From positions 1 to 41,308 of the forward strand of contig JAJPIS010000099.1 in the NCBI GenBank assembly GCA_021324635.1: a stretch of DNA of 41,308 nt. Reading direction: 5' to 3'. Origin of the DNA: Gemmatimonadota bacterium (GTDB taxonomy: Bacteria; Gemmatimonadota; Gemmatimonadetes; Gemmatimonadales; Gemmatimonadaceae). Positions 39,214 to 41,308 of this stretch are shown one piece after another. Under the pieces are notes generated by a model. That model was not told where the DNA came from. It saw only the letters and a program-made list of their open reading frames with translations, and searched no databases. Both the position numbers and the translations under genes were made by a program. How positions within the stretch are numbered: position 1 is the first letter of the stretch; the number at the start of each line of letters is the position of its first letter.

Positions 39214-40395
39214 TCAGAGCGCCTGGGCGAGGTCGGCGATGAGGTCGTCGGGGTCCTCGATCCCGACCGAGTAGCGCACCAGCCCTTCCGGGATCCCGAG
39301 GGCGGCGCGTTCGGCGGCGGTGTTCTCGACGTGGCTCGTGGTCGCCGGAGGACCGACCACCGTCTCGACCGAGCCGAGATTGGCCGCGCGGTGGGCACGC
39401 CGGAGCCGCGGGAGGAACGCCCGCACCTCGCCGAATCCGCCGGCCAGCATGAAGCTCAGCACGCCGCCGAATCCTCGCATCTGCCGCGCCGCCACGGCGT
39501 GATGCGGGTGCCCCGGCAGCCCCGGATAGAACACCGCGCCGACCTTCGGATGTCGGGAGAGGTACTCGGCGATGCGCTGCGCGCTCGCGTTCTGCTGGCG
39601 GATCCGCAAGTGGAGCGTCTTGAGGCCGCGGAGTAGCAGGTACGCCGACGCCGGGTGGAGCGCCGCGCCGGTGATCTCCCGATAGTGGTACACCCGCCGG
39701 ACCAGCTCGGCCGGTCCGCAGAGCACGCCGCCGAGCGCGTCGGCGTGCCCGCCGAGGAACTTGGTGGCGCTGTGCACGACGAGGTCCGCGCCGAGCGCGA
39801 GCGGGTTCTGGTTGATCGGCGTGGCGAAGGTGTTGTCGACCACCACCAGCGATCCGGCCCGGTGCGCGGCCGCCGACAGCCGCGCGATGTCCACGACCTT
39901 GAGCGTCGGGTTCGTCGGCGTCTCGAGGTACAGCATCGCGCACCCGGCCGCGACCGCGCGCTCGATCGCGTCGTGGTCGTCGGTGTCGCAGAGCGTCGCC
40001 TGAACGTCGATGCGCGGCAGGAACTCGGTGAACAGCTTGCTCGTCCCGCCGTACGAGTCCTTGATCGACACCACCCGGTCACCGGGAGCGAGGAGGGCGA
40101 ACAGCGTGTTGCTGATGGCCGCCATGCCGGTCGCGAAACTCGTCGCCGCCTCGGCGTGCTCGAGTACCATCACCTTGCGCTCGAACGCCGCGACCGTCGG
40201 GTTGGTGTTCCGGCTGTAGATGTGCCCGCGCGAGCGCCCCAGCGCGACCGCCTGCCACTCGTCGACGTCGGCGTAGCCGAAGGCCACGCTGTGCACGACC
40301 GGCACCTGCGTCGCGCCCTCGAACGCGGGACCGTCCTCGCCGCCCCAGACGGCGATCGTGTCGAGCGATTCCTGCGGGATCGGCGGCTTCGTCAC
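39214..40395 (-). CDS. Cys/Met metabolism PLP enzyme, cystathionine gamma-synthase family
   Basis: A 393-residue fold-type I PLP enzyme. The PLP lysine is Lys212 in LVVHSATKFLGGHADALGG. YSRNTNPTVAAFERKV near residue 60 supplies the Tyr and Arg that hold the phosphate of the neighbouring subunit, and LVVVDNTFATPINQNPL carries the PLP-binding Asp. The family covers cystathionine gamma-synthase, O-acyl-homoserine sulfhydrylase and methionine gamma-lyase, and sequence alone does not settle which. The GTG start at 40395 follows a strong GAGGAGG site. The enzyme is cytoplasmic and upstream of, or parallel to, methionine synthesis. Confidence 0.85.
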   Translation of the reverse strand: MTKPPIPQESLDTIAVWGGEDGPAFEGATQVPVVHSVAFGYADVDEWQAVALGRSRGHIYSRNTNPTVAAFERKVMVLEHAEAATSFATGMAAISNTLFALLAPGDRVVSIKDSYGGTSKLFTEFLPRIDVQATLCDTDDHDAIERAVAAGCAMLYLETPTNPTLKVVDIARLSAAAHRAGSLVVVDNTFATPINQNPLALGADLVVHSATKFLGGHADALGGVLCGPAELVRRVYHYREITGAALHPASAYLLLRGLKTLHLRIRQQNASAQRIAEYLSRHPKVGAVFYPGLPGHPHHAVAARQMRGFGGVLSFMLAGGFGEVRAFLPRLRRAHRAANLGSVETVVGPPATTSHVENTAAERAALGIPEGLVRYSVGIEDPDDLIADLAQAL

Positions 40396-40508
40396 TGTTG
40401 GTCCTCCTCGGGGTGCGCGAGCGCCTCAGTCGCCCCAAGATAGGCGCGCTCCGGTCGCCGCGCCCGGCGCCGCGCGCTGACGCCGTGCTCTCCCGACCGA
40501 GCCCGCCA

Positions 40509-41308
40509 TCACTGGCAGTAGGCGATCGCCGCGTCCGCGAGGATGCGCGTGAGGTCGTGCACCGTCCCGAGGTCCACCCACTCCTCATCGGCGTGCGCGC
40601 CTGCCCCCTCGGGACCGATCACGACCGTGTCGATGCCGGCGGCGCCGAGGAAGGCCGAGTCCATCCACCAGGGCTGACCGACGCGCTTCGGTTCCCGGTG
40701 GAGACACGTGCGGGCGCTCTGGAGGACGGCCTCGAGGATCGGCGACCCGGCGGCCGACTCGAACCAGTCGCGGGCGAGGAGCCGCGTGACCGTGGCGTGG
40801 AACTCCGGGTCGGCATCGGCGAGCGGATCGACCAGCTCCCTGATCTCGGCCTCGACCTGCTCGACCGTCTCGCCCGGGATCGTGCGGCGCTCGATGCCGA
40901 GGACGCAGGCGGCGGCGTACGTGCTGAGCCCCGTGCCGCCGGCGAGCGTTGCGGCATGGATCGACGGCCGCCCCACGAGCGCGTGCGGCGCGCGCTCCCG
41001 GAGCCTCTGCTCGAGCACCTCGAGGCGGCCGAGCACTCGTCCCATGTGGAGGTTGGCATCGACTCCGAGCTCGGGCCGGCTGCCGTGTGCGGCTCGCCCC
41101 CGCGTCTGGATCTCCATCCAGACGAAGCCCTTGTGGGCGACGCATACATCGAGCGCGGTCGCCTCGGTCACGATCGCCCCGTCCGCGCGATGGCGCGTGA
41201 GGACATCCTGCATCCCGATGCTCGAATGTTCCTCGTCGGCGACCGCGGTCACGAGCAGATCGCCGCCGAGCGCCGTGCCGGCATCCCGCAGCGCCTTGAC
41301 CGCACCGA
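40509..41308 (-). CDS. M20-family metallopeptidase, N-terminus beyond the window
   Basis: The C-terminal 266 residues of an M20 peptidase/deacylase (ArgE, DapE and CPG2 relatives); the frame runs open through the window end. TAVADEEHSSIGMQDVL contains the Glu-Glu pair (catalytic base and zinc ligand). GFVWMEIQTRGRAAHGSRPE starts the lid/dimerisation domain, with the His that completes the partner active site. GPEGAGAHADEEWVDL near the C-terminus supplies the last zinc-binding His. The first zinc-binding half is missing from view. The substrate (an N-acyl amino acid or peptide) is unknown. It lies about 110 bases downstream of the PLP enzyme's start on the same strand but is read first. Confidence 0.83.
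   Translation of the reverse strand, partial: GAVKALRDAGTALGGDLLVTAVADEEHSSIGMQDVLTRHRADGAIVTEATALDVCVAHKGFVWMEIQTRGRAAHGSRPELGVDANLHMGRVLGRLEVLEQRLRERAPHALVGRPSIHAATLAGGTGLSTYAAACVLGIERRTIPGETVEQVEAEIRELVDPLADADPEFHATVTRLLARDWFESAAGSPILEAVLQSARTCLHREPKRVGQPWWMDSAFLGAAGIDTVVIGPEGAGAHADEEWVDLGTVHDLTRILADAAIAYCQ

Noticed and set aside
39081-39398. A minus-strand frame reading through the 11-bp tandem repeat
   Set aside because: The repeated HGGRTAGARRA text comes from the tandem repeat and overlaps the real PLP enzyme gene in another frame.
1-41308. tRNA or rRNA genes
   Set aside because: No cloverleaf with a GGTTCRANNCC T-arm and paired acceptor ends, and no conserved rRNA segment, was noticed. 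GGTTCGACCCG-type text occurs only inside coding sequence.

Overview
The window is GC-rich (roughly two thirds G+C by eye) bacterial chromosome with short intergenic gaps and many GTG/ATGA start-stop overlaps. The gene set is a tandem PafB/PafC-like WYL pair, an AddB/AddA-like helicase-nuclease, an LVIVD-repeat secreted protein, DinB-fold proteins (one with a signal peptide), a Tat-exported spermidine-dehydrogenase-like flavoprotein and a neutral-ceramidase-like lipoprotein. It fits an environmental Gemmatimonadota-like or actinobacteria-like lineage. That placement is inference from gene content; the window carries no rRNA or other phylogenetic marker.

Layout. 1-6183: an exported flavoprotein, an intact VapBC-type toxin-antitoxin (TA) pair with palindromes over its promoter and ribosome binding site, a DUF2442 protein, a PEGA lipoprotein, and the two overlapping WYL regulators. 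6184-13097: a divergent regulatory gap, then addB-like and addA-like genes joined by ATGA. A sequence resembling the PafBC-type (RecA-NDp) DNA-damage promoter lies 95 bases before the addB start, so the WYL pair may control its divergent repair neighbour.

13103-22833 is a defence island. It opens with an N-terminal stump of an HNH endonuclease. Next come an SF2-helicase restriction subunit and a beta-class DNA methyltransferase (type III-like), then a DUF5131 three-Cys protein and its partner TcmP behind their own strong sigma70-type promoter. After these lie an AT-richer imperfect inverted repeat, a DUF2130 remnant, a minus-strand protein that I read as a HEPN domain fused to two CBS domains, and a frameshifted Phd antitoxin with a truncated PIN toxin. 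Broken genes at both edges suggest repeated insertion and deletion. The HEPN-CBS gene and the DUF5131/TcmP pair are the best candidates for an undescribed system.

22943-36288: a second DUF2442 protein, a PLP-dependent group II decarboxylase, a pirin, remnants of a DUF433/DUF5615 TA module with a 9-bp repeat expansion, an unrecognised exported protein divergent from a ceramidase-like lipoprotein, a periplasmic DinB protein, an LVIVD/DUF305 secreted pair, and a lactate permease. 36295-41308: a second intact TA pair whose antitoxin has an odd repeat-derived tail, a DinB protein, a GNAT acetyltransferase, a 570-bp cluster of palindromic and tandem repeats, a cystathionine gamma-synthase-family enzyme, and an M20 peptidase cut by the window edge. 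No tRNA, rRNA, CRISPR array or complete insertion sequence was seen.
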